This document shows positions 1-8,129 of a stretch of DNA of 30,460 bases, piece after piece (position 1 is the stretch's first letter; each line of letters begins with the position of its first letter). A program made the translations under genes and the position numbers. The notes beneath the pieces were generated by a model. It worked only from the letters and a program-made list of their open reading frames with translations. It was not told the DNA's origin and searched no databases. The stretch comes from JBEKYD01 sp052325345 (GTDB lineage Bacteria; Acidobacteriota; Terriglobia; Bryobacterales; Bryobacteraceae): positions 1 to 30,460 of the forward strand of contig JBKQVG010000319.1 in NCBI GenBank assembly GCA_052325345.1, given 5' to 3'.

Positions 1-25
1 TTTGGCGAGGGGTTAGGCGAGCTGT

Positions 26-84
26 GACAGACCAAAAACGGCGCTGGTCTGTCCCACCGATCGCTCTAATGTGGGTGGATCGGT
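26..84. repeat. Two adjacent inverted repeats at window start
   Basis: GACAGACCA at 26-34 is exactly complementary to TGGTCTGTC at 45-53 (9 bp stem, 10-nt loop). Immediately after it, ACCGATC at 56-62 pairs with GATCGGT at 78-84. The 12-mer GTCTGTCCCACC at 47-58 recurs at 6611-6622 inside another imperfect inverted repeat. No T-tract follows, so a terminator is not supported. It is more like a REP-type intergenic palindrome. Confidence 0.5.
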
Positions 85-116
85 CCGGAGGCATAGAGGC
101 ATAAGGGTGTATATTA

Positions 117-500
117 ATGAATATGCCGGATATGTCGAAAGCTCTGAAGGAACTTCAGGAGACCGCTATCGTCATGAACGGTATTCAGTCCCGGCACATC
201 GAGCTGCTCAAGGATCATGCCGAGTGGTTGCACACACACGACCTTGGCATGGTTCGTCACAACGAGTGGTTGCAGGAGCACGAGAAGGCCATGGCTCGCC
301 ACGACCAGGAGATGGCGGAAGCGCGCCCACAGTACTCCGCCGCCGAAAACGCAATTTCCGCCCTCCGGCTTCGTGGCGAGGTCCTTTGCGTCGCGCCACA
401 GAATCTCATAGAGTTCTGGGCTGCTCCCGCGGTTTCCCAGCGTCCACACCATCGAGCAGACGGAGAACCCACGGGCGGAAGGCCTTCCAGCCGTCACCTT
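117..500 (+). pseudogene. Decayed chimera: coiled-coil protein N-terminus joined to PIN-domain fragment
   Basis: The frame opens at ATG 117 (a second in-frame ATG is at 123) and stays open to 698, but beyond 501 it runs antisense through the adenosine deaminase gene. Residues 1-68 are charged and helical, with repeats rich in H, E and W (LKDHAEWLHTHD, RHNEWLQEHEKAM), like small coiled-coil hypothetical proteins common in Acidobacteriota. At about 318-425 the style changes to QYSAAENAISALRLRGEVLC followed by VAPQNLIEFWA. This resembles an internal segment of PIN-domain proteins whose family pattern is PQNLxEFWxVATRP. The catalytic N-terminal aspartate and the C-terminal part of a PIN domain are missing. 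I read it as two truncated genes joined in frame; expression is possible but PIN nuclease function is not. The PIN assignment is from memory of family motifs. Confidence 0.5.
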
Positions 501-1427
501 TCAACCCCCCTCCCACCCAAACGCATACCGAAGCCCATTCTCCGCAATCCCTCTCAGTTCCCCCTCGCTGAAACCGAAGTTAGCGCCCGCCAGCTTGTAC
601 TCCCCAGTCAGCGTGCACCGAAACATAGCCGGATCGTCCGTCGCCAGCACGATCGGAACTCCGGCATCGTACAGCCGTCGAATCGGATGATCTTCTAACC
701 GCGCAACCACGCCAGTTACTACGTTGCTCGTGAGGCAGATTTCGAGGGGGATGTCGCGCTCGCGCAGGTGCGCCAGCAGGCGTTCGTCCTGCACCGCCGT
801 GATGCCGTGGCCGATGCGCTCGGCGCCTAGTTTTAGGGCGGCCCAGATGGATTCAGGGCCCATACTTTCGCCGGCATGAGCGGTCAGGCGCAAGCCGGCT
901 TCGCGGGCATAGGAGAACATATCGCCGAACCATTCGGCCGGTCCGCGGGCTTCGCTGCCGCCGATGCCGATGGCCACCACGCCGCGATGGCGGCGCTCGG
1001 CGGCCCAGCCGGCCACGGTCATGGCGGCTTCCGGGCCAAACTGGCGCACGGCGTCCAGAATCCAGCGCACTTTCACGGGCGAATCGGCCGCGGCTTCGGC
1101 GATGGCATCGAAGATCGGCGCAAACGGCTGCTGCTTCCACAAGACCACCCCGGCGGCAACCGTGATCTCGGCGTATTGCACGTTCTGCGCGGCCAGCCCT
1201 TCCAGCAGCCTCCGGGTGACGAGGGCATAATCGGCGGGCGTGCGCAGCAGTTTGCCTACCGCGCCGAAGGCTTTCAGAAACGCGTCGAAATCGGCGTACT
1301 GGTAGAGCGCGCGAAAGGCGGAAACGTCGGTGGCCGGATCGAGCTCGTGGAGAGTTTCGGGCTCGACCGAGCCTTCCAGGTGCAAATGCAGTTCGGCTTT
1401 GGGCCACGCGCGGGCAAAATCGTACAT
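501..1427 (-). CDS. add: Adenosine deaminase family protein
   Basis: The predicted activity is hydrolytic deamination of adenosine or deoxyadenosine to inosine (purine salvage, cytosol). The 308-residue protein has the amidohydrolase metal site: H14-x-H16 in AELHLHLEGS, H184 in the HAGE motif with E187 as catalytic acid, H207 in RIGHG, and D264-D265 in ATDDP. It is somewhat shorter than typical bacterial enzymes (about 330-340), mainly at the ends. The start at 1427 places the metal-binding HLH at the usual distance from the N-terminus. It diverges from glgB with only 19 bp between the start codons. Adenine deaminase-like or other ADA-superfamily specificity (for example modified adenosines) cannot be excluded from motifs alone. 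Confidence 0.87.
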   Translation of the reverse strand: MYDFARAWPKAELHLHLEGSVEPETLHELDPATDVSAFRALYQYADFDAFLKAFGAVGKLLRTPADYALVTRRLLEGLAAQNVQYAEITVAAGVVLWKQQPFAPIFDAIAEAAADSPVKVRWILDAVRQFGPEAAMTVAGWAAERRHRGVVAIGIGGSEARGPAEWFGDMFSYAREAGLRLTAHAGESMGPESIWAALKLGAERIGHGITAVQDERLLAHLRERDIPLEICLTSNVVTGVVARLEDHPIRRLYDAGVPIVLATDDPAMFRCTLTGEYKLAGANFGFSEGELRGIAENGLRYAFGWEGG

Positions 1428-1446
1428 ACTTGTCTATTAGGCTCTC

Positions 1447-3621
1447 ATGACTGCTGCAGAGATTGAAGCGATAGCCGGCGGGTACCACGGCGATGCCTTT
1501 CGGATTCTGGGCCCGCACATGGTTCGTGCCAAAGACAACCAGCCCAGGTGGGAGGTGCGGGCATTCCTGCCCGAGGCGGAGGCGGCCTGGGTGGCGCTGG
1601 ACGGCCGGCGCTGCCCCCTGGCGCGGAAACATTCGCAGGGCTTCTACGCGGGGCTGCTCGACGGCGAGCCGCGGCGGTATACGCTCATGGCGCGGCTGGC
1701 GGACGGGCGTGAAATCGAAATGGAAGACCCCTACCGCTTCGGCCCGCAGATTTCCGATACCGATCTGTATCTGTACGGGGAGGGCACGCTGCACGAAGCC
1801 TACCGCACGCTGGGCGCGCACCTGGCGGAAGCGGACGGCGTGCGCGGCGTGCGCTTCGCGGTATGGGCGCCCAACGCCCTGGCGGTGACGCTGACGGGGG
1901 AATTCAACGATTGGGACACCCGGCGGCATCCCATGCGGCAGCGCAACAACGGCGTTTGGGAACTGTTCGTCCCCGGGCTGGGCGAAGGCACTACCTACAA
2001 GTATTACGTCCGCTCGCGCTTTGCCGGCTACCAGCAGATGAAGGCCGACCCCTTCGCCTTCGCCTGCGAAACGCCGCCTAAATCGGCGTCGGTGGTGTGG
2101 GACACGTCGAAACATCGATGGAACGACGCCGCCTGGATGGAGACGCGGCCGAAGGTCGACCTGCTCAAATCGCCGGTGAGCGTCTACGAGGTCCACATCG
2201 AAAGCTGGTTGCGGACGCCGCGCGGCGAATCGCTCTCCTACCGGGAGCTGGCGGTGCAGTTGGTGGAGTACGTGGTTCGGATGGGCTATACCCACATCGA
2301 GTTTCTGCCCATCATGGAGTACCCGTTTTCCGGTTCCTGGGGTTACCAGGTGATCGGCTACTTCGCGCCCACCTCGCGCTTCGGCACGCCCGACGACTTC
2401 AAGTATCTGGTCGACGTCTGCCACCAGGCCGGCATCGGCGTGATTGTCGACTGGGTGCCCGGACATTTCCCCAAGGACGCGCACGGCCTGGCATTTTTCG
2501 ACGGCACCGCGCTCTACGAGCACGCCGACCCGCGCAAGGGCGAGCAGCGCGACTGGGGCACCATGATCTTCAACTACGGCCGCAACGAGGTGCGCGCCTT
2601 CCTGATTTCAAACGCGCTGTTCTGGCTGAAGGAGTATCACATTGACGGCCTGCGGGTGGACGCGGTGGCCTCCATGCTGTACCTGGATTACTCGCGCAAG
2701 CCCGGAGAGTGGATTCCCAACCAGTACGGCGGCAACGAGAACCTGGAAGCGATCGACTTTTTGCGGCGTTTCAACGAGCTGGCGCACAGCGTGCCCGGCG
2801 CCTTCACCGCGGCCGAAGAATCGACCGCGTTCCCCGGCGTCTCGAAGCCCGTCTACCTCAACGGGCTGGGCTTCACCATGAAGTGGAACATGGGCTGGAT
2901 GCACGACATGCTGCACTACTTCAGCCAGGATCCGGTGTTCCGCAAGTATCACCACAACGCCATTACCTTCAGCCTGCTGTACGCCTTCACCGAAAACTTC
3001 GTTTTGCCCATCTCGCACGACGAGGTGGTGCACGGCAAGGGCTCGCTTTTGGGCAAGATGCCGGGCGACGAATGGCGCCAGTTCGCCAACGCGCGCGCGT
3101 TCCTGGCATACATGTGGGCACACCCGGGCAAGAAGTTGCTGTTCATGGGGCAGGATATCGGCCAGCGCGAGGAGTGGAACCACGACATCGGCGTCCGCTG
3201 GGACGTGTTGGAATTCGCCTATCACGCCAAGCTGCAAGCGCTGGTGCGGGAGCTGAACCGGTTGTATCGCGCCAACCCCGCGATGCACCAGGTGGACTTC
3301 CACTATACCGGTTTCGAATGGGTGGATTTCCACGATTGGGAAAATTCGGTGATCGCGTTTTTGCGGCGCGCCGAAGACCCGCAGGATTTTCTCCTGTTCT
3401 GCTGCAACTTCACTCCGGTGGAGCGCAGGCAGTACGAGTTCGGGGTTCCCGAGGAGGGCTTCTACGAAGAAATCCTCAATACCGATTCCGAGCTTTTCGG
3501 GGGTTCCAACCTGGGCAACGGGGGGCTGGTATCTTCGCGGCCCATCCCCCGCCACAACCGCCCCAACAGTATTGCCATCACCCTGCCGCCGCTGGCGGTG
3601 GTAGCGTTCCGCAAACGATAA
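1447..3621 (+). CDS. glgB: 1,4-alpha-glucan branching enzyme
   Basis: It transfers alpha-1,4 glucan segments to alpha-1,6 positions during glycogen synthesis. The 724-residue protein has an N-terminal beta-sandwich (to about residue 105), a second CBM48 module (WAPNALAVTLTGEFNDWD, about 140-210), a GH13_9 TIM barrel and a C-terminal beta domain. Barrel motifs are VIVDWVPGHFPKD (region I), GLRVDAVASM with nucleophile D405, AEEST with the acid/base at E457/E458, and ISHDEVVHGK with D525. Length and residue numbering nearly match the E. coli enzyme. The start at 1447 precedes a normal N-terminus (HGDAFRILGPH). No other glycogen genes lie in the window. The FAD oxidoreductase begins 7 bp downstream, so the two are probably cotranscribed. 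Confidence 0.97.
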   Translation: MTAAEIEAIAGGYHGDAFRILGPHMVRAKDNQPRWEVRAFLPEAEAAWVALDGRRCPLARKHSQGFYAGLLDGEPRRYTLMARLADGREIEMEDPYRFGPQISDTDLYLYGEGTLHEAYRTLGAHLAEADGVRGVRFAVWAPNALAVTLTGEFNDWDTRRHPMRQRNNGVWELFVPGLGEGTTYKYYVRSRFAGYQQMKADPFAFACETPPKSASVVWDTSKHRWNDAAWMETRPKVDLLKSPVSVYEVHIESWLRTPRGESLSYRELAVQLVEYVVRMGYTHIEFLPIMEYPFSGSWGYQVIGYFAPTSRFGTPDDFKYLVDVCHQAGIGVIVDWVPGHFPKDAHGLAFFDGTALYEHADPRKGEQRDWGTMIFNYGRNEVRAFLISNALFWLKEYHIDGLRVDAVASMLYLDYSRKPGEWIPNQYGGNENLEAIDFLRRFNELAHSVPGAFTAAEESTAFPGVSKPVYLNGLGFTMKWNMGWMHDMLHYFSQDPVFRKYHHNAITFSLLYAFTENFVLPISHDEVVHGKGSLLGKMPGDEWRQFANARAFLAYMWAHPGKKLLFMGQDIGQREEWNHDIGVRWDVLEFAYHAKLQALVRELNRLYRANPAMHQVDFHYTGFEWVDFHDWENSVIAFLRRAEDPQDFLLFCCNFTPVERRQYEFGVPEEGFYEEILNTDSELFGGSNLGNGGLVSSRPIPRHNRPNSIAITLPPLAVVAFRKR

Positions 3622-3628
3622 TGGAACG

Positions 3629-5200
3629 ATGCCCGTCTATGATGTCCTGATCGTGGGAGGCGGCCACAACGGACTGGTAGCGGCCGCGTACCTAGCCCGC
3701 GCCGGGCGCAGGGTGCTGGTGCTCGAGCGGCGCGAAATGGTGGGCGGTTGCGCCGTCACCGAAGAAGTCTGGCCGGGCTACCGCGTTTCCACTGCGGCAT
3801 ACCTTACCAGCCTGCTGCAGGAGCGTATCGTCCGCGAGCTCGACCTGGCGAGCCATGGCTACCGGGTGGATGCCAAGGATCCGGCATTTTTCTCCGCCTT
3901 CCCCGACGGCCGGAATTTCTTCATGTGGCAGGACCGCGCCCGCACGCTGGAAGAGATCCGCAAGTTTTCCGTCCACGACGCCGAGGTCTACCCCGCTTAC
4001 GAAGAGTCGATCGAGCGGCTGGCGGCCTTCGTGGAGGGTCTGCTCCTCGCCGCCCCTCCTCAATTCCCGCCGCGCGGCGTGACGGATTTTCTCGATTACT
4101 TCAAGCTGGCGGCGAAGCTGCGCGGTGTGGCGGCGCGGGATCTGACCGCGCTGGTGAAAGTCTTCACCCAATCCGCCGCCGAGTTCCTGGACGAGTGGTT
4201 CCAGTCCAAGCAGGTGAAAGTCACGCTGGCGACCGATGGCGTGATCGGCGCCAATGGCGGCCCGCGATCGCCCGGCACGGCCTACATCCTGCTGCACCAT
4301 TCGATGGGCGGAGTGGCCGGCCATCGCGGCTTGTGGGGATTCGTGCGCGGCGGCATGGGCGCCGTATCGGAAGCCATTGCATCGGCCGCGCGCGCCGCCG
4401 GCGCCGAGATTCGCGTCAACGCCGAAGTAGCCAAATTGCTGGTGAGGGAAGGCCGCGCCGCCGGGGTGGTACTGGAAAACGGCGACGAAATCGGCGCCCG
4501 TGCGGTGGCGAGCAATCTCGATCCCAAGCGGACTTTCCTGAACCTGGTCGAGGAGCGCGATCTCGACCCGGAATTCCTGGCCGCCATCCGCAATTTTCGC
4601 AGCGAAGGCGCCAGCGCCAAGATCAATTTCGCCCTCAACGGCCTGCCCGAATTCAACGCCTACCCCGGCGCCCCCGGCCCGCACCACCGCGCCACCATGC
4701 ACATCTGTCCCGATATCGACTATGTGGAGCGCGCCTGGGACGACGCCAAGTACGGCCGCCCGTCGGCGCGCCCGCTGCTGGAGCTGACCATCCCCACCCT
4801 GTACGACCCGTCGCTCGCCCCCACCGGCAAGCACATCATGGGTATCTTCCTGCAGTACGCCCCCTACACCCTGCGCGAGGGTACATGGGACGAATGGCGC
4901 GAACCCTTCGCCGACCGCGTCATCTCGCTCATCGAAGAATACGTCCCCAACATCCGAGCCATTGTGGAGCATCGCCAGGTGCTGACGCCGCTCGACCTGG
5001 AGCGCCGTTTCGGCATCACCGGAGGCAATATCTTCCATGGAGAAATGAGCCTGGACCAGATGTTCTCCATGCGCCCGGTGGCCGGCTGGGCCCGTTACAA
5101 GACGCCGATTCCCGGCCTCTACCTGTGCGGCTCCGGCGCGCACCCCGGCGGAGGCGTAATGGGCGCGCCGGGGTATAACTGCGCAAAGGCGATGGGGTGA
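3629..5200 (+). CDS. FAD-dependent phytoene-desaturase-like oxidoreductase (PYROXD2 type)
   Basis: A 523-residue flavoprotein. The N-terminal dinucleotide-binding motif is VLIVGGGHNGLVAAAYLARA (GGGHNG at residues 10-15), followed by an acidic residue in LVLERR and by VGGCAVTEE. The C-terminus carries the second FAD-contact motif GLYLCGSGAHPGGGVMGAPG, typical of the carotenoid desaturase/PYROXD2 branch of amine-oxidase-fold enzymes. The substrate is unknown. Bacterial members are usually annotated as NAD(P)/FAD-dependent oxidoreductase or phytoene dehydrogenase-like. No carotenoid genes (crtB, crtE) are nearby, so a pigment role has no support. It starts 7 bp after glgB; the pairing may only be cotranscription. 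Confidence 0.85.
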   Translation: MPVYDVLIVGGGHNGLVAAAYLARAGRRVLVLERREMVGGCAVTEEVWPGYRVSTAAYLTSLLQERIVRELDLASHGYRVDAKDPAFFSAFPDGRNFFMWQDRARTLEEIRKFSVHDAEVYPAYEESIERLAAFVEGLLLAAPPQFPPRGVTDFLDYFKLAAKLRGVAARDLTALVKVFTQSAAEFLDEWFQSKQVKVTLATDGVIGANGGPRSPGTAYILLHHSMGGVAGHRGLWGFVRGGMGAVSEAIASAARAAGAEIRVNAEVAKLLVREGRAAGVVLENGDEIGARAVASNLDPKRTFLNLVEERDLDPEFLAAIRNFRSEGASAKINFALNGLPEFNAYPGAPGPHHRATMHICPDIDYVERAWDDAKYGRPSARPLLELTIPTLYDPSLAPTGKHIMGIFLQYAPYTLREGTWDEWREPFADRVISLIEEYVPNIRAIVEHRQVLTPLDLERRFGITGGNIFHGEMSLDQMFSMRPVAGWARYKTPIPGLYLCGSGAHPGGGVMGAPGYNCAKAMG

Positions 5201-5232
5201 GGGCGCGCCGGGGAGGTGTGTGGGATCGGCCC

Positions 5233-5263
5233 TTGACAACATCTTCGTCCTGTTGGCCACAAT
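5233..5263 (+). promoter_or_regulatory. Candidate promoter for the three-gene toxin-antitoxin unit
   Basis: A consensus -35 hexamer TTGACA lies at 5233-5238 and CACAAT, four of six matches to TATAAT, at 5258-5263. The 19-bp spacer is longer than ideal. The next start codon is at 5269, so transcription from here would give a nearly leaderless message. No Shine-Dalgarno sequence precedes that ATG, which agrees with this. Confidence 0.3.
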
Positions 5264-5268
5264 AGCTC

Positions 5269-5800
5269 ATGAGCTGCTTTACGTTTCGTTGTCCAGAGTG
5301 GCGTGAGGTCGGCCCCCGTGAGTGGGTGGACCGTTGGGCCGCCCCCGATTGGGACCATCTAATAGGGAAGCAGGGCAGGCTGTCAAGCGAAGATTTCGAG
5401 ACGGTCGGGCGATGGAAAGAGGGATGCCCCAAACCGGGCGACCGCCGCTTCAGGACGGGGACGCCGAAAGGCTATGACGTCTGGATGAAGGCGAAGGCGG
5501 AACTGCCCGAGCGCCACCACCCTGCTGCACTTTATCAGCGGTGGCCGGTACCCGATCCTGGATTCGAGGGTCACGGAGGCGATGACCCGCTTAGGTTGTC
5601 CAATCAAGGAAACCATTGGCGGTTACCTAAACTCGTATTGTCCTCGGTTCTCGGAAATTGCCGTTGCCTGTGGTCTTTCCGGCGCAAGGGAATTGAAGAA
5701 GTTGGACAACGCTCTGTTCAACTATGGCAAGTTCGATTTACGCTCGTTTCCTTTTGTGCATGGGCAGCCGAACTCTGGCGAGCAGAAATTGCCGCTATGA
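5269..5800 (+). pseudogene. Unknown protein, frameshifted, first gene of a TA operon
   Basis: Two overlapping reading frames together look like one protein of about 177 residues. The first frame (5269 to about 5510) reads MSCFTFRCPEWREVGPREW and runs to KGYDVWMKAKAELPE. One base further, the next frame (about 5513-5800) continues LLHFISGGRYPILDSRVTEA and ends at TGA 5798-5800. Both halves have protein-like composition, while the alternatives after the switch do not. The break is near 5510-5520 and needs a +1 shift. The stop overlaps the antitoxin start as ATGA (5797-5800), so the intact gene would be translationally coupled to the TA pair. The family is not recognised; the HFxxxxRYPILDSR stretch recalls small hypothetical proteins of unknown function. 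A sequencing error at the break is possible. Confidence 0.55.
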
Positions 5801-6084
5801 TCGTAGATATGGGAACGCTCCGCATCACAGAAGCCGAACTCGCTCGCGACATCCACGCCGTGTTAGCCAAGGTCCGGACGGGAGTGGAGGTGATTGTGGA
5901 GCAAGACCATCGGCCCGTGGCGACGATCAAACCGCCCACGCGTTCGGGGAGGCCCATCTCCGCATGCATCGCTTCCGCCCGGGCCAGCGGCTCGAAAGTG
6001 ACAGTGGACGACGGCTTCTGGAAAGATGTGGAAGAGGGCATTAAAGAGCGCAGCCAGCCATGGAATCCCCCCTCCTGGGACTGA
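5797..6084 (+). CDS. vapB: Type II antitoxin, Phd/YefM-like VapB
   Basis: This antitoxin is expected to bind and neutralise the PIN toxin encoded next and to repress the operon. The 95-residue product has an N-terminal Phd-like DNA-binding fold (RITEAELARDIHAVLAKVRT, then GVEVIVEQDHRPVATIKPP) and an acidic, Trp-rich C-terminal tail (VEEGIKERSQPWNPPSWD) of the kind that wraps toxins. The frame extends upstream to 5269 without a stop, but those residues belong to a different gene. ATG 5797 overlaps that gene's stop; ATG 5809 (MGTLRIT) is an equally good start. It overlaps the toxin gene by 25 bp, a typical coupled TA arrangement. Confidence 0.85.
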   Translation: MIVDMGTLRITEAELARDIHAVLAKVRTGVEVIVEQDHRPVATIKPPTRSGRPISACIASARASGSKVTVDDGFWKDVEEGIKERSQPWNPPSWD

Positions 6085-6494
6085 TCCTCGATTCGAGCGT
6101 AGTCATCGCGGCGGAACGGAAAGGGCTGACAGTCGAAGGACTGCTGGCACTCATCGAGCAGGCCTTCGGCGAAATCGAGATTGCCATCTCGGCGGTGACT
6201 GTCGCCGAACTCGTGCATGGCGTGGTTCGCTCTAATACGCCAGCGGTCCGGCAGCGGCGCCGCGCTTTCATCGATGAACTAAAGAAGCATGTCCCCGTGC
6301 ATCCGGTGACCGACGGTACTGCGGAAGTCGCGGGCCAACTCAGCGGAGAGCAGGCGGCTAAAGGCATCACGATTCCTGCCGATGGTCTGCTGATCGGGGC
6401 TTCGGCGATCGAGCAGGGCTATGCCTTGGCGACCCTCAATGCCCGCCACTTCCAACAAATCCCCGGTCTGCAAGTCATCTCCTCCTTGCTGTAG
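6060..6494 (+). CDS. vapC: PIN-domain toxin VapC
   Basis: A 144-residue PIN-domain ribonuclease, predicted to cleave RNA (tRNA or rRNA loops in characterised VapCs) when not held by its antitoxin. The acidic site residues are visible: D11 in LILDSS, E50 in TVAEL, D108 in IPADGLLIG, and N127 in the ATLNARHF motif (the TxN signature). All catalytic positions look intact, so the toxin appears functional. It begins inside the antitoxin gene (25-bp overlap). The operon ends here; a palindrome follows at 6589-6630. Confidence 0.9.
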   Translation: MESPLLGLILDSSVVIAAERKGLTVEGLLALIEQAFGEIEIAISAVTVAELVHGVVRSNTPAVRQRRRAFIDELKKHVPVHPVTDGTAEVAGQLSGEQAAKGITIPADGLLIGASAIEQGYALATLNARHFQQIPGLQVISSLL

Positions 6495-6588
6495 TCGCGC
6501 TGTTACACTGGTGGTTCCTCCGGTGCCGCAAACGCTGTTGAATTTCAAGGAGTTTCCCAAGAGCTACGCGGTCCACAAATCGCCGGGC

Positions 6589-6630
6589 GACCGGAGAGGG
6601 GTTCTGCCCAGTCTGTCCCACCCCTCGGTC
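6589..6630. repeat. Imperfect inverted repeat between convergent vapC and amidase
   Basis: GACCG(GAG)AGGGGT at 6589-6602 pairs with ACCCCTCGGTC at 6620-6630 apart from a 3-nt bulge; the loop is 17 nt. The loop and 3' arm contain the 12-mer GTCTGTCCCACC also present at 47-58. It lies between the ends of two convergent genes (vapC ends at 6494, amidase at 6693). It could act as a bidirectional terminator, although no T-tract is adjacent. The remaining 6495-6692 sequence shows no convincing gene. Confidence 0.4.
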
Positions 6631-6692
6631 ACCGAATTCCGGTTCAACCTGAATTCCACGACGTCAGGAGTTCGGAGACTGCTTGCTGAAGC

Positions 6693-8123
6693 TTACACCC
6701 CGGGCGGCCTTTTCTTGTGCCAGTCGGTGCGGTTCTGAAACTCGTTGCCGATGGCCAGCAGGGTGTTTTCCGAAAATGGCGCGCCGACCACTTGGAGGGC
6801 CACGGGAAGGTTGTTGGCGAAGCCGCAGGGCAACACCAGCGCGGGGAGTCCCGCCAGGTTGCCGGCCTGGATGATACCGCTCATGCCGGGCGGGGGCGCG
6901 GCGGAGACGGCGGCGGTGCGGGCGGAGAGCGGCTGGTCGACCTTCGGCGCGGGAGCGGAGCGTCCGGGCGCGAGAAGCGCATCCAGGCGGCCGAACAAGC
7001 GGGCGATCTGGGCCTGGATCAGGCGCCGCACCCGCATGGCCTTCAGATAGTCTATGGCGGATGTATCGAGGCTGGCTTTGAGGCCGGCGATCTGAGCCTG
7101 GTCGGCCAATTGGTCGACCTGGCCGCTGGTAATGAGCGGCTCGAAGACGGCGCCCTGTTCGGCGGAAAGAATGGTGGAAAGGGTGGGGCCGTAAGGAAAC
7201 TCGGGCAGAGAGGCTTCTTCGAGTTGCAGGCCCGCGTCTTTCAAAACCTGGATGGCGGCGGCGAAGGCGTCGCGCGCGGCCGGGTCGGCATGGCCGGTGA
7301 AGTCGCCCGGAGAGTAGCCGATGCGAAGTTCGGTGACCGGCCTGGCGTACTGGGGCGTATAGTAGAACGATTTGCCGGCCGAGCCAGGGTCCTTGCGGTC
7401 GTTACCGGCGATGGCTTCCAGAATCAAGCCGCAATCCTCGGCGCTGCGGGCGAAGGGGCCGAGTTTGTCGAGGGTCCAGGAAAGCGCCATGGCGCCGTAA
7501 CGGCTCACCAGGCCGTAGGTGGGCCGGAGGGCGGTCACGCCGCAGAAGGAAGCGGGAGTGACGATGGAGCCGGACGTCTCCGAGCCGAGGGCGAACGGCG
7601 CCAATCCCGCGGCCACGGCAGCCGCCGAGCCGCTGGAGGAACCACCCGACCAGCGGGTGCGGTCCCAGGGATTGAGGCCCGGGCCAAAGAGCGAAGCGGA
7701 GGGGTAGCGGTATCCTCCGCCGCCGGCCAGCTCCACCATGGAAAGCTTGCCGGCGAGAACGGCGCCCACGCCGGCGAGCTTATCGATCACCCTAGCGTTG
7801 AATTCGAACACCTGGGCGGCGTAAGGTTTGGCTCCCCAGGTGGTGGGTTGTCCGGCATAGCTCAGCAGGTCCTTGACGGCATAGGGAACGCCTTGCAGAG
7901 GGCCGCGCAGGCGTCCGCGTTTGAGGTCGCCATCGACGGCCTTGGCCTGGCGAATCGCCTCCTGAACCAGGGGCAGCGCGAGCGCGTTGTAGCGCGGACC
8001 GAGTTGTTCGAGGCGCACGGCAAAGGCGCGGGCCAGTTCTTCGGCGGAGAATTCCTTGGCCAGCAGGCGCTGATTGAGCTGCTTGACGGTGGAGAAGAAA
8101 ACGTCGTTGTCAATCGTGGCCAT
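6693..8123 (-). CDS. Amidase signature family hydrolase
   Basis: A 476-residue amidase signature enzyme (GatA/fatty-acid-amidase fold) hydrolysing a C-N amide bond. The Ser-cisSer-Lys triad is present: K84 in YAVKDLL, cis-Ser S162 in the GGSSSGSAAAVAAG motif, and nucleophile S186 in SETSGSIVTPASFCG, with the family's usual 24-residue spacing between the serines. No gatB or gatC is adjacent and the C-terminus differs from GatA. A stand-alone amidase is therefore more likely than a glutamyl-tRNA amidotransferase subunit; the substrate is unknown. It starts 6 bp after the small Tat-signal gene and is the third gene of the aroDE operon. No signal peptide is seen on the amidase itself. Confidence 0.9.
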   Translation of the reverse strand: MATIDNDVFFSTVKQLNQRLLAKEFSAEELARAFAVRLEQLGPRYNALALPLVQEAIRQAKAVDGDLKRGRLRGPLQGVPYAVKDLLSYAGQPTTWGAKPYAAQVFEFNARVIDKLAGVGAVLAGKLSMVELAGGGGYRYPSASLFGPGLNPWDRTRWSGGSSSGSAAAVAAGLAPFALGSETSGSIVTPASFCGVTALRPTYGLVSRYGAMALSWTLDKLGPFARSAEDCGLILEAIAGNDRKDPGSAGKSFYYTPQYARPVTELRIGYSPGDFTGHADPAARDAFAAAIQVLKDAGLQLEEASLPEFPYGPTLSTILSAEQGAVFEPLITSGQVDQLADQAQIAGLKASLDTSAIDYLKAMRVRRLIQAQIARLFGRLDALLAPGRSAPAPKVDQPLSARTAAVSAAPPPGMSGIIQAGNLAGLPALVLPCGFANNLPVALQVVGAPFSENTLLAIGNEFQNRTDWHKKRPPGV

Positions 8124-8129
8124 GGCGCG

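Noticed and set aside
114..497. 127-codon minus-strand frame opposite the first chimera
   Set aside because: The plus-strand frame carries coiled-coil and PIN motifs. The minus frame gives no recognisable family, though part of it is not obviously random.
3692..5260. 522-codon minus-strand open frame opposite the FAD oxidoreductase
   Set aside because: It is the antisense shadow of a gene with intact FAD motifs; composition is low-complexity and no motif is seen.
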